Shown: positions 1 through 8,624, counted from the stretch's first letter. The stretch is DNA of 64,000 nt from JAHCHG01 sp041394845 (GCA_041394845.1 JAWKHL010000003.1:62001-126000); one strand, 5' to 3'. Translations and numbers: made by a program. The notes: a model not told the origin generated them from the letters alone.

Positions 1-13
1 GGATCTGAATCAT

Positions 14-1024
14 ATGAAGAAAACATATCTTGCCCTCGGCGCGGTCGGGGGAGCCGTCGGCGGGGTGATCGCCTGGAAAATGCTGACCCGGCCCCGCAGC
101 ATCTACTGGCGCGAGGTCGCCGACAAGGTTCACCACGCCGAACATTCCAATTTCGCCGAAGTTGACGGAGCGACCGTCCATTATCAGGAATTCGGCGATC
201 CCTCCCGCCCGACCTTGATTTTGATTCACGGCTACACCGCTTCGACTCACGTCTGGAGAACGGTGGCGCCGATGCTGGCGGAAATGGATTTTCACGTCAT
301 CGCCGTCGATCTGCTCGGTTTCGGCTATTCCGACAAACCGGCGTGGTTCGATTACACCATCGACTCGCAGGCCCGGATGGTGATGCGTCTGATGAACGTC
401 CTCGGCATCGGTCAGGCGACGCTCGTCGGCAGTTCCTACGGCGGCGCCGTCGCTTCGATCCTGACTCTGGATTACCCGGAAAGGGTCAGCAAGCTGGTTC
501 TGGTCAGCGCGGTCTGCAACGACGAAGCGAAAAACAATCCGCTTTTGCGTCTGGCGACCGTTCCCGGCGTGGGTGAGGTCCTGGCGCCTTTTCTGCTCGA
601 TTCGAAAGCCTTGCTCAAATACCGGATGAACGAAACTTTCGCGCCCGAAAACAAGCATCTCGTCACTCAGGAGAGGGTCGATTCGGTTCACCGCCCGCTG
701 AGCGCCGCCGACGCCCATCATTCGGTTCTGAAATCGGCGCGCAGATGGCGGGCCGGACGCGTCCAGCGCGACGCCCATCTGATCGATCAGCCGACCCTTC
801 TGATCTGGGGCGAGGACGATTCGGTCATCCCGATCCACAACGGATTCAAACTCCACCGCGAGATCCTCAATTCCCGCTTCGTCGTCTTTCGCCAGTGCGG
901 CCACATTCCATCGGAAGAAGCGCCCGACAATTTCGTCGAGATCGTAACGGCCTTTTGCCGCGACCGAAAGGGAAAGATCGAGATCGGAGATAACGAGCAG
1001 ATGAGACTGGAAGGAGCAGAGTGA
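14..1024 (+). CDS. membrane-anchored alpha/beta hydrolase
   Basis: 336 residues. An N-terminal hydrophobic, glycine-rich segment (about residues 5-23) should anchor it to the membrane. The rest is a classical alpha/beta hydrolase: oxyanion region IHGYTAS (71-77), nucleophile elbow GSSYGG with Ser141, an acid in the GEDDSV segment and the catalytic His in CGHIPSEEAP near the C-terminus. The fold covers esterases, lipases and haloperoxidase-like or C-C hydrolases; the substrate cannot be told from sequence. It begins 14 bases into the window, so upstream context is missing. The next gene follows after 13 bases and may be cotranscribed. Confidence 0.9.
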   Translation: MKKTYLALGAVGGAVGGVIAWKMLTRPRSIYWREVADKVHHAEHSNFAEVDGATVHYQEFGDPSRPTLILIHGYTASTHVWRTVAPMLAEMDFHVIAVDLLGFGYSDKPAWFDYTIDSQARMVMRLMNVLGIGQATLVGSSYGGAVASILTLDYPERVSKLVLVSAVCNDEAKNNPLLRLATVPGVGEVLAPFLLDSKALLKYRMNETFAPENKHLVTQERVDSVHRPLSAADAHHSVLKSARRWRAGRVQRDAHLIDQPTLLIWGEDDSVIPIHNGFKLHREILNSRFVVFRQCGHIPSEEAPDNFVEIVTAFCRDRKGKIEIGDNEQMRLEGAE

Positions 1025-1037
1025 ATAAAGCTTAAAG

Positions 1038-1475
1038 GTGAAAAGAAATTTCTCGCAAAAGATCGCCCGGATTTTCCAGATTGTCGGCAACATTTTGCTG
1101 ATCTCCGCATCATTGGGATTCGTGGTTTTCTTTTGCCTGGCTTCGGAAATGGGTCCGCCTTTTATGCTGGTTTCATTGATTTTTTTTATCTTTGGAATCT
1201 CGTTGTTTATCGGTTGCTGCAAGCATTCGCGCGGAAATTTGACTTTATCCAAAGCCATTTGGCTGTGGATAGGAATCATTTTTTTCAACTCTCTGTTTAT
1301 GGTGCCATCGATCTTGGCCGCCTACCGTTTCGGAGACGACTTTTTTAGTTCTATCCGGGTCTGGCCCCAGCTTATCTGGATCATCCTCAACATCTGGTGG
1401 ATCGTCGCCATCTCGCTCGCGATCAGCGCTTTGCTTCACGATCTGAGCGAGAAAAAATACCGGTTGCCGGAATGA
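1038..1475 (+). CDS. small four-helix membrane protein (paralogue of next gene)
   Basis: 145 residues, starting at GTG; the AAGGAG at 1011-1016 lies too far upstream to be a good ribosome-binding site, so the start is uncertain. About four hydrophobic helices are visible, with a short cytoplasmic N-terminus (MKRNFSQK). I recognise no family. It is clearly related to the gene at 1645-2052: both share SQK near the start, FIG..KH after helix 2, a central LW...I..N....PSI block and a WW-containing last helix ending in a charged tail with YR. Function unknown. Confidence 0.65.
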   Translation: MKRNFSQKIARIFQIVGNILLISASLGFVVFFCLASEMGPPFMLVSLIFFIFGISLFIGCCKHSRGNLTLSKAIWLWIGIIFFNSLFMVPSILAAYRFGDDFFSSIRVWPQLIWIILNIWWIVAISLAISALLHDLSEKKYRLPE

Positions 1476-1565
1476 TCTTTTGAATCAATCCGGAATTCGG
1501 GAAATTTCTCCATTTGCCAAAATCACCCGCTCCGAATCGGCGCTTTGCCAAAATATGTTGAAGCG

Positions 1566-1598
1566 AAACCCCTTAAATTCAGGGGTTTTTTGTTTTTT
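1566..1598 (+). terminator. rho-independent terminator
   Basis: A 7-bp stem (AAACCCC at 1566-1572 with GGGGTTT at 1582-1588), a 9-nt loop and then a T-rich run. It lies between the two paralogous membrane-protein genes and would end transcription from the hydrolase side. Confidence 0.7.
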
Positions 1599-1644
1599 AA
1601 ATCCCGGCATACCTTTTGCGAACCGATCTGGGCGGAGGCAAAAG

Positions 1645-2052
1645 ATGATGAAAAAGACTTTCTCGCAAAAGGTGGGAATAGTTTCGGGCGCTGGGGTAAT
1701 CCTGATGACGTCTCTGAGTTTTCTAGCTATGAATCTAGTTGCTTGGAGAATTTGTTTTTTTCCGTTTCTGGTCTTTAACCTGTTTTTATTCATCGGTTAC
1801 TTGAAACATTTTGCGGAAATTTTTCCCTCAAGTAAAATCCAGGTGCTTTGGATCGCAACGATTATTTACAATCAAATACTTCTCTTGCCTTCGATTTACC
1901 TCTTTTGTATTTCCTCCGGAAGCGGAAATATCATCAAGTTTGACGACTTAATCACTCTGAAATTAATTTGGCTGGCGCAGACCGCCTGGTGGCTCACGTC
2001 AACCGCTTTGGCCATCGCCGCTATGATCGACGAAAATCAGAAATACCGGTAA
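1645..2052 (+). CDS. small four-helix membrane protein (second paralogue)
   Basis: 135 residues. The open frame extends upstream to 1480, but ATG 1645 is preferred: GGAGG at 1634-1638 sits six bases before it, the terminator lies upstream, and the protein then begins MMKKTFSQK, matching the start of its neighbour at 1038. Four hydrophobic helices; no recognised domain. Its last 16 bases overlap the 3' end of the convergent DUF1287 gene. Probably a tandem duplicate that has diverged; function unknown. Confidence 0.65.
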   Translation: MMKKTFSQKVGIVSGAGVILMTSLSFLAMNLVAWRICFFPFLVFNLFLFIGYLKHFAEIFPSSKIQVLWIATIIYNQILLLPSIYLFCISSGSGNIIKFDDLITLKLIWLAQTAWWLTSTALAIAAMIDENQKYR

Positions 2053-2711
2053 TGCCCGGTCACTTTCCAGTCAAACAGGCGGTCTTCAAGCCTGGCTCCG
2101 CGGCCGATGTTGTGGATGATCAGATAGCGTTTGGACTCGTCGCTCCAGATGTTGGAAACCAATCCGGTGTGCGTCATTCCCTTGCCGTCGAGGTCCCAGG
2201 TGACGACATCGCCGGGCTCGTAGGTTTCGCCGTTATCGGAAACCGGAAGATCCTTTCCCCGGCGCTCGAAAAAGGTTTGCAGATTCGGCACGCGGCGGTG
2301 ATCGATGTTGGTGTCGGGCCCGGACAATCCCCATTTCTGCGGGTATTTCGAGAAATTGGCGCGCATATCTTCGTGGACTTCCTTTTGCAGATCGACTCCG
2401 GCGGCCCGAAAAGCGCGGATGATGACATCGGTGCAGGCTCCGGTTTCTTTCGGCACGTCGCCGTTCGGGTAATCTATGGTGTAATATTTCTGGGTGTAGG
2501 AAGTGGTCGTCTCGGTCTGCTTGTTGGCGCTTTCCAGTATTTTGCGGATCTCTGGCGATTTGACCTCCGACAGTTTCGGTTTGGCGAAAGTGTCGGAGAC
2601 GTCCGCCGGAGCTTTTCCCTCGGAAAGGGACGAAACATTTGATTGACATGAGATGAGAACGAACAGAGAAGCGATCAGCAGAAACCGGGCGGAATTTTTC
2701 AAAAGGGGCAT
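2037..2711 (-). CDS. DUF1287 family lipoprotein
   Basis: 224 residues. The N-terminus is a lipoprotein signal (hydrophobic stretch ending LFVLISC, Cys22). The body matches the DUF1287 family, relatives of NlpC/P60-like papain-fold proteins: GACTDVIIRAFRAAG contains the expected Cys, NIDHRRVPNL is the family's signature block, and THTGLVSN supplies the His region. Such proteins are thought to act on the cell envelope, but the substrate is not established. It overlaps the convergent membrane-protein gene by 16 bases. Confidence 0.85.
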   Translation of the reverse strand: MPLLKNSARFLLIASLFVLISCQSNVSSLSEGKAPADVSDTFAKPKLSEVKSPEIRKILESANKQTETTTSYTQKYYTIDYPNGDVPKETGACTDVIIRAFRAAGVDLQKEVHEDMRANFSKYPQKWGLSGPDTNIDHRRVPNLQTFFERRGKDLPVSDNGETYEPGDVVTWDLDGKGMTHTGLVSNIWSDESKRYLIIHNIGRGARLEDRLFDWKVTGHYRYF

Positions 2712-2870
2712 GGCAAATCTCCTTACAAACGGATTGTATCAAGAACCTTGTGATGTTTTTTTCCAGAAAATAAGATGCTCGGAGAAGTTGCGGCAATTCT
2801 TTCCCGGCAAATTTCCGATTTCTCAGGCAAAACGAAAAGGCCGGTCCAAAGCTCCTTAAAAATGGTCGGG

Positions 2871-3461
2871 TCACGGGTGAGCGCCTGAAAATTTTACAAC
2901 GCCCTCCGGCGTAATGGCAAAATCGAGCGGGACATCGCCACCGTGAACGTCGGAGATCTCGTCGATCGGCGGGAAAAAAGAAACGCCCGTTTTGAGGCAA
3001 TCGGCGCGGCATCCGGCCAGAAATTTATCGTAAAAACCCTTGCCGTAACCGACCCGGTGCCCCCGGCGATCAACGCATAAAAGCGGGACGATGACCAGAT
3101 CGATCTCTTCGTTTTCGACCACTTTGTTTCCGGCCGGTTCGCGAATTCCCCAGTAATTGATCAGAAGGTTTGAATCCGCATCGTATTCGACGCTCTCGAG
3201 CAGGCCGGTCTCGCGGTCGATCCGCGGCACGACGGTGCGAATCTGCGGAAATTCGCGCCACAAACGCTCGATGATCGGAGCCGTATCGACCTCGCCGGCC
3301 GATCCGATCGACAAAAAAACATGGAGAAAACGGACGTTTTCCAGATTGCAATGCCGGAAAAAATGTTCGGCGATCTGCAAACTTTTTCCGGTTCTCTCCT
3401 CATCGGAAAGATCTTTTTTTCTCTCCAGATAAATTTTGCGGAGTTCGTTTTTGGTCATCAA
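2871..3461 (-). CDS. 5-formyltetrahydrofolate cyclo-ligase
   Basis: 196 residues, the usual length of the MTHFS family. It converts 5-formyl-THF to 5,10-methenyl-THF with ATP, recovering an inhibitory folate for the one-carbon pool. The signature near the C-terminus, GHRVGYGKGFYDKFL, is the nucleotide/folate-binding motif; the N-terminal ELRKIYLERKKDLS helix is also typical. The start MMTK leaves a choice of two adjacent ATGs. It stands alone on the minus strand between unrelated genes. Confidence 0.92.
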   Translation of the reverse strand: MMTKNELRKIYLERKKDLSDEERTGKSLQIAEHFFRHCNLENVRFLHVFLSIGSAGEVDTAPIIERLWREFPQIRTVVPRIDRETGLLESVEYDADSNLLINYWGIREPAGNKVVENEEIDLVIVPLLCVDRRGHRVGYGKGFYDKFLAGCRADCLKTGVSFFPPIDEISDVHGGDVPLDFAITPEGVVKFSGAHP

Positions 3462-3646
3462 TCAGAACATAGAGCGATAGCGATATGGTTTCCCGCAACA
3501 GCCATTTAGCCGCCCGCCGGCGAAAAAACTGATCACCCGGTCGCCACCGCTCCCGGTACTGATTATCTTACCATCGAAAAACAATATCCAATTTTTCCCC
3601 GTATAAAATTTCAAACTGCACTAAATGAGGAGATTTCCGGAAAATA

Positions 3647-4186
3647 ATGAGAAAAGCTTTTTCGCTCGCCTTTTTGGCTTTGTTTTTGTTTCCGCTCGTT
3701 TCTTTCTCTCAGGAAAAAGACGATCTCGGTTGCGCTTCGGAAGAGGGAAAAAAACTCTCCTTCCTGACCGGCAAATGGCGGGTCAAAAGCAAATTCCGCA
3801 CAGGAAGCGAACCCGACAAATGGGAAGAGACGACCGGGACTTCCGAGATAAAATTCCTCTTTGAAGATTGTCTGGCGCAGGAAAAACTGGAGATAAAACG
3901 CGGCGGCCGGCCGCTGACGGTCATCGCTCTTTATTCCTACAACAATTTTTCGGATATGTATCAATGGACCTTCGCCCATTCCGAACACGGCCTGCTGACC
4001 TTTTACGAAGGCCCGCTCGAAGGCGATAGGTTCACTTTCAGATCGGAAACGAAGGCGGGCGGCCGAAAGATCAGTTTCGAGCGCCTTTTGACCAAAACCG
4101 CCAAAGGCTTCGACCTCACCGCCCAAAGATCCTCCGACGGCGGAAAAACCTGGCGCGTCGATTGGTATCTCTCCTACACGCGCTAA
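3647..4186 (+). CDS. secreted DUF1579-like protein
   Basis: 179 residues with a clear Sec signal peptide (MRKAFSLAFLALFLFPLVSFSQ, cleavage near residue 21). The mature part has the layout of DUF1579/lipocalin-like proteins: an N-terminal LSFLTGKWRVKSKF block, then predicted beta strands with YNNFSDMYQW and a C-terminal S.DGGKTWRVDWYLSYTR. Members are common in Acidobacteriota and Bacteroidota and bind or sense unknown ligands. A strong palindrome follows the stop codon. Confidence 0.7.
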   Translation: MRKAFSLAFLALFLFPLVSFSQEKDDLGCASEEGKKLSFLTGKWRVKSKFRTGSEPDKWEETTGTSEIKFLFEDCLAQEKLEIKRGGRPLTVIALYSYNNFSDMYQWTFAHSEHGLLTFYEGPLEGDRFTFRSETKAGGRKISFERLLTKTAKGFDLTAQRSSDGGKTWRVDWYLSYTR

Positions 4187-4190
4187 AACA

Positions 4191-4225
4191 GCCGGGAGCG
4201 CAGGCGTCCCGCCTGCGCTCCCGGC
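4191..4225. terminator. perfect 16-bp stem-loop between convergent genes
   Basis: GCCGGGAGCGCAGGCG (4191-4206) pairs perfectly with 4210-4225 across a 3-nt loop. It lies between the stop codons of the DUF1579-like gene and mnmA and could stop transcription from both sides, although no clear T-run follows. It may instead be a REP-like dispersed palindrome. Confidence 0.65.
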
Positions 4226-4232
4226 GTTCGGC

Positions 4233-5342
4233 CTAATCTTTCTCGATCCATCCGCCGCCGATCGTTTCTTCGCCGTTGTAAAAAACGGTCGCCTGACCGG
4301 GCGTGATGGCCGCCTGCGGCTGGTCGAAGACTATCCGGGCGCGGGCGTCCGCCAGAGCGTGGATGGTGGCCGGTGCGGGGTCGTGGCGGTAGCGCACTTT
4401 GACCTCGGCGCGGACCGGCTCACGGGGAGCGTCAAACGCCACCCAGTTGACGCCTTTGGCCGTAAATTCAAACGAGTTGAGTTCTTCTTTTTCGCCGACG
4501 ATGATCCGGTTCCGCGCGCGTTCGATCTGAACCACGTAGAGCGGTTTTTCGTGGGCGATGCCGAGGCCGCGCCGCTGACCGATGGTGTAGCGGTGAATCC
4601 CGGTGTGCTCATTTAATTTTTCGCCTTTGGTGTTGACGATGTCGCCGGGGCCGGGCATCTCGTCGGAACGGCCTTCGTGTTCGAGATAGCGGTCGATGAA
4701 ATCCGCATATTTTCCGTCCGGGACGAAACAGATCTCCTGCGATTCCTCTTTTTCGGCCGTGTAAAGCCGGGCGTCGCGGGCGATATCGCGAACCTCCGAC
4801 TTGATCATTTCGCCGAGCGGAAACAGCGCGCGCGACAATTGATCCTGATCGAGTTCCCAGAGAAAATAGCTCTGATCCTTCCAGTGATTTTTGCCGCGAA
4901 AAAGCCGGTAACGATCCGCCGCCTCGTCGTATTCGACGCGGGCGTAATGGCCGGTCGCCACCTTGTCGCACCCGAGAGACCGGGCCAGTTTGTCGAGCGA
5001 GGCGAATTTCAGCCGCGAATTGCAGGCGACGCACGGGATCGGCGTTTCGCCCGACAGATAACTGTCAATAAAGGGATTGACGACATCGCGCTCGAAGTCC
5101 TTTTCCAGATTGAGGACGTAGAACGGAAAACCGAGACTTTCGGCCACCCGGCGGGCGTCGTAAACGTCGTCGAGCGAACAACAGCGCGACGGCAACGGAT
5201 CGCCGTTCTCATCGACGTTGATGTGACGGCGCTGATTCCACAACTGCATCGTGAAACCGACCAGTTCGTGCCCCTGTTCTTTTAAGAGAGCGGCCGCCGC
5301 CGATGAATCGACGCCGCCGCTCATTGCCACTGCTATCTTCAT
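4233..5342 (-). CDS. mnmA: tRNA-specific 2-thiouridylase MnmA
   Basis: 369 residues, full length. MnmA adenylates and thiolates U34 of tRNA-Lys, -Glu and -Gln using persulfide sulfur. Visible signatures: the PP-loop AMSGGVDSSAAAALL at the N-terminus, the first catalytic Cys in PCVACNSRLKF, GHYARVE, the DQSYFLW block, and the second Cys in SQEICFVPDGKY. The C-terminal barrel runs from about residue 240. It is a single gene ending at the shared palindrome; the methyltransferase-like gene upstream on the same strand is 73 bases away. Confidence 0.96.
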   Translation of the reverse strand: MKIAVAMSGGVDSSAAAALLKEQGHELVGFTMQLWNQRRHINVDENGDPLPSRCCSLDDVYDARRVAESLGFPFYVLNLEKDFERDVVNPFIDSYLSGETPIPCVACNSRLKFASLDKLARSLGCDKVATGHYARVEYDEAADRYRLFRGKNHWKDQSYFLWELDQDQLSRALFPLGEMIKSEVRDIARDARLYTAEKEESQEICFVPDGKYADFIDRYLEHEGRSDEMPGPGDIVNTKGEKLNEHTGIHRYTIGQRRGLGIAHEKPLYVVQIERARNRIIVGEKEELNSFEFTAKGVNWVAFDAPREPVRAEVKVRYRHDPAPATIHALADARARIVFDQPQAAITPGQATVFYNGEETIGGGWIEKD

Positions 5343-5415
5343 ATCAAACTCCGAACCTTAGAGTATAGTGATTTCGATTGCCTTTTGGAAATTATCTTTG
5401 TTTGTAAAGAAAGAT

Positions 5416-6057
5416 TCAGACGGCCCGGAAGATGAGAAAAATGACGCGGCGGCCTTCATTTCCCCGCAGTTTTCGCGCCCAACTGGTTTCCAGACGCGCC
5501 CATTCGTGAGAGTCCAAAAGGCCGCTTTCAATCATTTCGAAACCGGCCGACTCGTATTTCGGAATGAGCGAATTTGCCAGATATTCTGAGGAAAGGTCCG
5601 CGAGACCGAGGCGTTCGATCTCGCTCCGGTCGCGCTCCGGGTCGATGCCGACGATGATCTCGAGCAAGGCTTCGGGCGCACACATCCGGCGCAGGCTCTG
5701 CAAAACCGTCGCCTCGCCCGCCAAAACCGTTTGCAGAAGACTGCCCCACGGAAAATGAATGTGAACCTCATCGGCGGCGGAATCGAATTCCTCGGGCAGA
5801 TCTTCGATTGCCGCCTGAACGAACAGCAGATTAGGCGCGCCGCCTTTTTGAATTTTGCGCGTCGCCTTCATCGAGATCTTCTCCAGCGGCTTGGCGTTGG
5901 CGTCGATCCCGATGAAAAACCTGTTCGGATTCTCCCGGGCCGTGCGATACGCAAAGCGTCCGTCGCCGGTCCCGATGTCCATCACCACCCCTTCGCCGGT
6001 AGGGGGCGATACGTCTTCGGAATTCTTCCCGGTCGAGTTATTAAACGGTACTTCCAC
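5416..6057 (-). CDS. 16S rRNA (adenine-1408-N1) methyltransferase homologue (KamB/NpmA-like), 5' end damaged
   Basis: 213 residues if read from GTG 6057. SAM-binding motif DIGTGDGRFAYRTARENP (27-44), acidic loop GIDAN (50-54), KGGAPNLLFVQA, HFPWGSLL with Trp104, and LETSWARKL with Trp193. The two Trp correspond to those that clamp A1408 in KamB and NpmA, which confer aminoglycoside resistance. The 5' end is odd: the well-spaced GGGAGAGA (6081-6088) serves ATG 6073, and that frame reads MIKAIRGSTV, two TAA codons, then LDREEFRRRIAPY, which fits the family N-terminus; a 1-nt shift near 5986-5998 then joins the main frame. So this is either a decayed gene or one using GTG 6057. Resistance activity is unproven. 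Confidence 0.75.
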   Translation of the reverse strand: MEVPFNNSTGKNSEDVSPPTGEGVVMDIGTGDGRFAYRTARENPNRFFIGIDANAKPLEKISMKATRKIQKGGAPNLLFVQAAIEDLPEEFDSAADEVHIHFPWGSLLQTVLAGEATVLQSLRRMCAPEALLEIIVGIDPERDRSEIERLGLADLSSEYLANSLIPKYESAGFEMIESGLLDSHEWARLETSWARKLRGNEGRRVIFLIFRAV

Positions 6058-6158
6058 GAATTGCTTTGATCATAAATGACTCTCTCCCGATCATTTTGAT
6101 AAACGGATGATACCAAACTAAAGCAAAATCCGAAATCAATAGTGTTAAAAAGAATTTT

Positions 6159-6243
6159 CTGCCCACGAATGAACACGAAGTTACACGAATTTGTTTTAAA
6201 TTTTTTGAATTATTAGTGCTCATTCGTGCTCATTCGTGGGCAG
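6159..6243. repeat. inverted repeat, MITE-like, 21-bp arms
   Basis: The arm at 6159-6179 (CTGCCCACGAATGAACACGAA) pairs with 6223-6243 at 20 of 21 positions, around an AT-rich centre with further ACGAA/TTCGT copies. It occupies most of the 274-base gap upstream of the methyltransferase gene. No ORF inside. Confidence 0.7.
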
Positions 6244-6331
6244 TCTCCTTTTTTATCAGCCCACATCCGTCCGATCAGTGCTCTGATTTTAATCTTTTTA
6301 ACAGCAATGATCCGAATTTCAAAATCCGAAT

Positions 6332-7480
6332 TCAGGATACCTTCGCGGTCTTCGCCATAATGAGCGGTTTAAGCGCCGCTTCGATCGCTTCGGCGTAGGC
6401 TTTGGCTCCTTGCGGATTGGGATGCCCGAGACCGGCCAGTTCGCAAAAACGGATCGGATATTTGATGTCGGTGGATTCCTCCAGTTCCCTGATCTCCTCT
6501 TTGCATTCGCGGTGCCGGACATCGTAAAAGGGGTCTTCGGAGCGGCCGTTTTTTCCCATATTCCAAACCAGTGGCTCTTTTGTAGCGAAGCTGTTCTCTT
6601 CGGTGATCGGCGATTCGATGAAAACCGCCCGCCGCCGACCGAATCTGGCATTGACCCTCTCGACCGCCTTGCGCAGTTCGCGGCCGGAGTTTTCGGTCCA
6701 GATCCGCGAACGCCGGATGGCCTTGTCGCGCGCGCCCTTAAAGAATTGTTTGCCGATGATGTTGTTGATCAAAAACTTGAAGGCACGGGGGAATTTGTAC
6801 AGCTCCAGAAAGGTGTTCATGACCTTTTTGGTCGAGGCCTGATCCGACAAAAGCGGATAATAACCGATCACCGCGAAAAGCGCGTTCGGAAAGGTTCGGG
6901 CCGAATTTTCCAAAAATACGTACATCGCCTCGTTGCAGTATTTGACGATATCCTCTTTGAGCTGTTCGTCGCTTTTGTCGGAGCTGAGGACCTCGGCGAC
7001 CGTGATGTCGGTGATCCCGCCGGTCAGCATAACCAGATCCACCTCGCCCGGGGTCTTGCCCTCTTTTTCGTATTCTTCCAGAGCCAGTTCAGCCTGCTTG
7101 GTCATGGTCGGAAGGCCGATGTTTACTTCCGGATGATAGTCCTTGACTTCGGTTTCTTCGGCCATTTTCAAAGCTCCGGCCTCAAATTCATGGAGGTAAA
7201 TGGTCGCGCCGGAATTGGCCTTGACCTTCAGATTGACGGGCCGGTTTCCGGCGAAAACCTCTGTTTCCAACCACTTCTTGGTCAGAGTGTAAAACTTGTC
7301 CTTTTCCTCAAGCCCCTGCCCCCAAACCAGGGAATCGCCGACCACCAGCATATCAAACGGACCGGAATCGCCGGGAAACAGCAGTTTCGGCAAAGAAAAA
7401 GCGGTTCGCCCCGTAATCCCCAAGGCCAAAGCCCCGCCTCCGATCCGTCTCAGGAATTCGCGTCTGGAATAATTTTTCAT
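6332..7480 (-). CDS. Tat-exported SGNH/GDSL hydrolase
   Basis: 382 residues. The N-terminus carries a twin-arginine signal, SRREFLRR followed by a hydrophobic GGGALALGITG stretch, so the folded enzyme is probably exported. Block I is VVGDSLVWG with the nucleophile Ser50; the oxyanion Gly is in NSGATIY; block III is GGITD in place of the usual GGxND; block V is LGHPNPQGAKAY supplying the His. Such enzymes are esterases, lipases or carbohydrate deacetylases; this one is longer than the minimal fold, with extra helical segments in the middle. Transcribed alone, away from the MoxR operon repeat region. Confidence 0.85.
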   Translation of the reverse strand: MKNYSRREFLRRIGGGALALGITGRTAFSLPKLLFPGDSGPFDMLVVGDSLVWGQGLEEKDKFYTLTKKWLETEVFAGNRPVNLKVKANSGATIYLHEFEAGALKMAEETEVKDYHPEVNIGLPTMTKQAELALEEYEKEGKTPGEVDLVMLTGGITDITVAEVLSSDKSDEQLKEDIVKYCNEAMYVFLENSARTFPNALFAVIGYYPLLSDQASTKKVMNTFLELYKFPRAFKFLINNIIGKQFFKGARDKAIRRSRIWTENSGRELRKAVERVNARFGRRRAVFIESPITEENSFATKEPLVWNMGKNGRSEDPFYDVRHRECKEEIRELEESTDIKYPIRFCELAGLGHPNPQGAKAYAEAIEAALKPLIMAKTAKVS

Positions 7481-7545
7481 TGTTAAAGCCGATGCGGGAA
7501 GTAAAATTTGTTTGCTAAATTTATTCTAACCAACCTGTCAAGCAA

Positions 7546-7640
7546 TTTTAGATTTTGGATTTCGGATTTCGGAATTGATTTTTTCTCAGCCATTGACAGA
7601 AATAAAAAAAGAAAAATCCGAAATCCGAAATCTAAAATCG
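7546..7640. repeat. 7-nt tandem repeats (GGATTTY) in facing arms
   Basis: Left arm 7546-7575 is built of GATTTTG/GATTTCG units; the right arm (about 7615-7639) holds their complement, so the transcript can fold into a long hairpin. It lies just downstream of the moxR stop and upstream of the SGNH hydrolase gene and may act as a terminator. Confidence 0.8.
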
Positions 7641-7642
7641 GA

Positions 7643-8596
7643 CTATCTTGGAACCTCGACCGTTCGGATGATGTCCGAGATGACGGCGTCGGTCGTCGCG
7701 CCGTCGAGTTCGGCCTCGGCGCGCAGGGCCAGACGATGGCGAAGGACCGGGAAAGAAACGTCGCGGACGTCGTCGGGCGTTGGAAAATCGCGCCCCCGGA
7801 TGGCGGCCAGGGCTTTCGAGCAAAGAAGCAGAGCGACCGATGCGCGCGGACTCGCACCGTAAAGAATGGTCGGATGGTTGCGGGTTTTTCTGACCAGTTC
7901 GACGATGTATTTGCGGATGCCGGGCTCCATCCGCATTTCCCTGACCTCGGCCCGGCATTTGCTCACGGCCTCCGGGTCGCTCAGGGAATTGATCTCGACC
8001 TGTTCGAGATGCCGCGCGTTGAACCCCTCGTCCCAGCGCGAAACGATCTCGATCTCGGCCTCTTCGACCGGATAATCGATCAGTATCTTGAGCAGAAACC
8101 GATCCAACTGGGCTTCGGGAAGCGGATATGTTCCCTCGTATTCGATCGGATTTTCGGTGGCCAGAACGGTGAAGATCGGCGACAGGCGATAGCGTTTTCC
8201 GTCGATCGTAGTCTGTCTCTCCTCCATCGCTTCGAGCAGGGCCGACTGGGTTTTCGGCGGCGTCCGGTTGATCTCGTCGGCCAGCAGGATGTCGGTGAAG
8301 ATCGGACCGGGGCGCAGGTTGAACTCCGATTTCTGCATATTGAACACGTTGGTTCCGGTAATGTCCGAAGGCATCAGATCGGGAGTAAACTGAATGCGCG
8401 AAAAACGCGCTCCGATGATTCTCGCCAGAGTTTTGACGGTCAGGGTTTTGGCCGTTCCGGGCACGCCTTCGATCAGAGCGTGGCCTTCGGCCAGAAGGGC
8501 GACCAGGATCTGCTCGATCACCTCGTCTTGTCCGACGATGATTTTGCGAAGTTCTTGCTTGATCTGTTCAATTATTGCGGGTGTGTAATTTAGCAT
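7643..8596 (-). CDS. MoxR-family AAA+ ATPase
   Basis: 317 residues. Walker A GVPGTAKT (44-51), Walker B LLADEIN (104-110), sensor region ATENPIEYEGTYPLPEAQLDRF and the C-terminal lid helices (ARRVSVALLLCSKALAA-like). MoxR ATPases act as chaperones that insert cofactors or mature membrane and VWA-containing complexes. It is the last gene of a minus-strand group with DUF4129 and DUF4350 proteins, the usual MoxR neighbourhood, but the DUF58 and VWA partners normally found there are absent and a TauE gene is interposed. A 136-base gap with a repeat hairpin precedes it. Confidence 0.93.
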   Translation of the reverse strand: MLNYTPAIIEQIKQELRKIIVGQDEVIEQILVALLAEGHALIEGVPGTAKTLTVKTLARIIGARFSRIQFTPDLMPSDITGTNVFNMQKSEFNLRPGPIFTDILLADEINRTPPKTQSALLEAMEERQTTIDGKRYRLSPIFTVLATENPIEYEGTYPLPEAQLDRFLLKILIDYPVEEAEIEIVSRWDEGFNARHLEQVEINSLSDPEAVSKCRAEVREMRMEPGIRKYIVELVRKTRNHPTILYGASPRASVALLLCSKALAAIRGRDFPTPDDVRDVSFPVLRHRLALRAEAELDGATTDAVISDIIRTVEVPR

Positions 8597-8624
8597 CTGT
8601 ATTTTTTTTTGCCGCCGGCAAATC

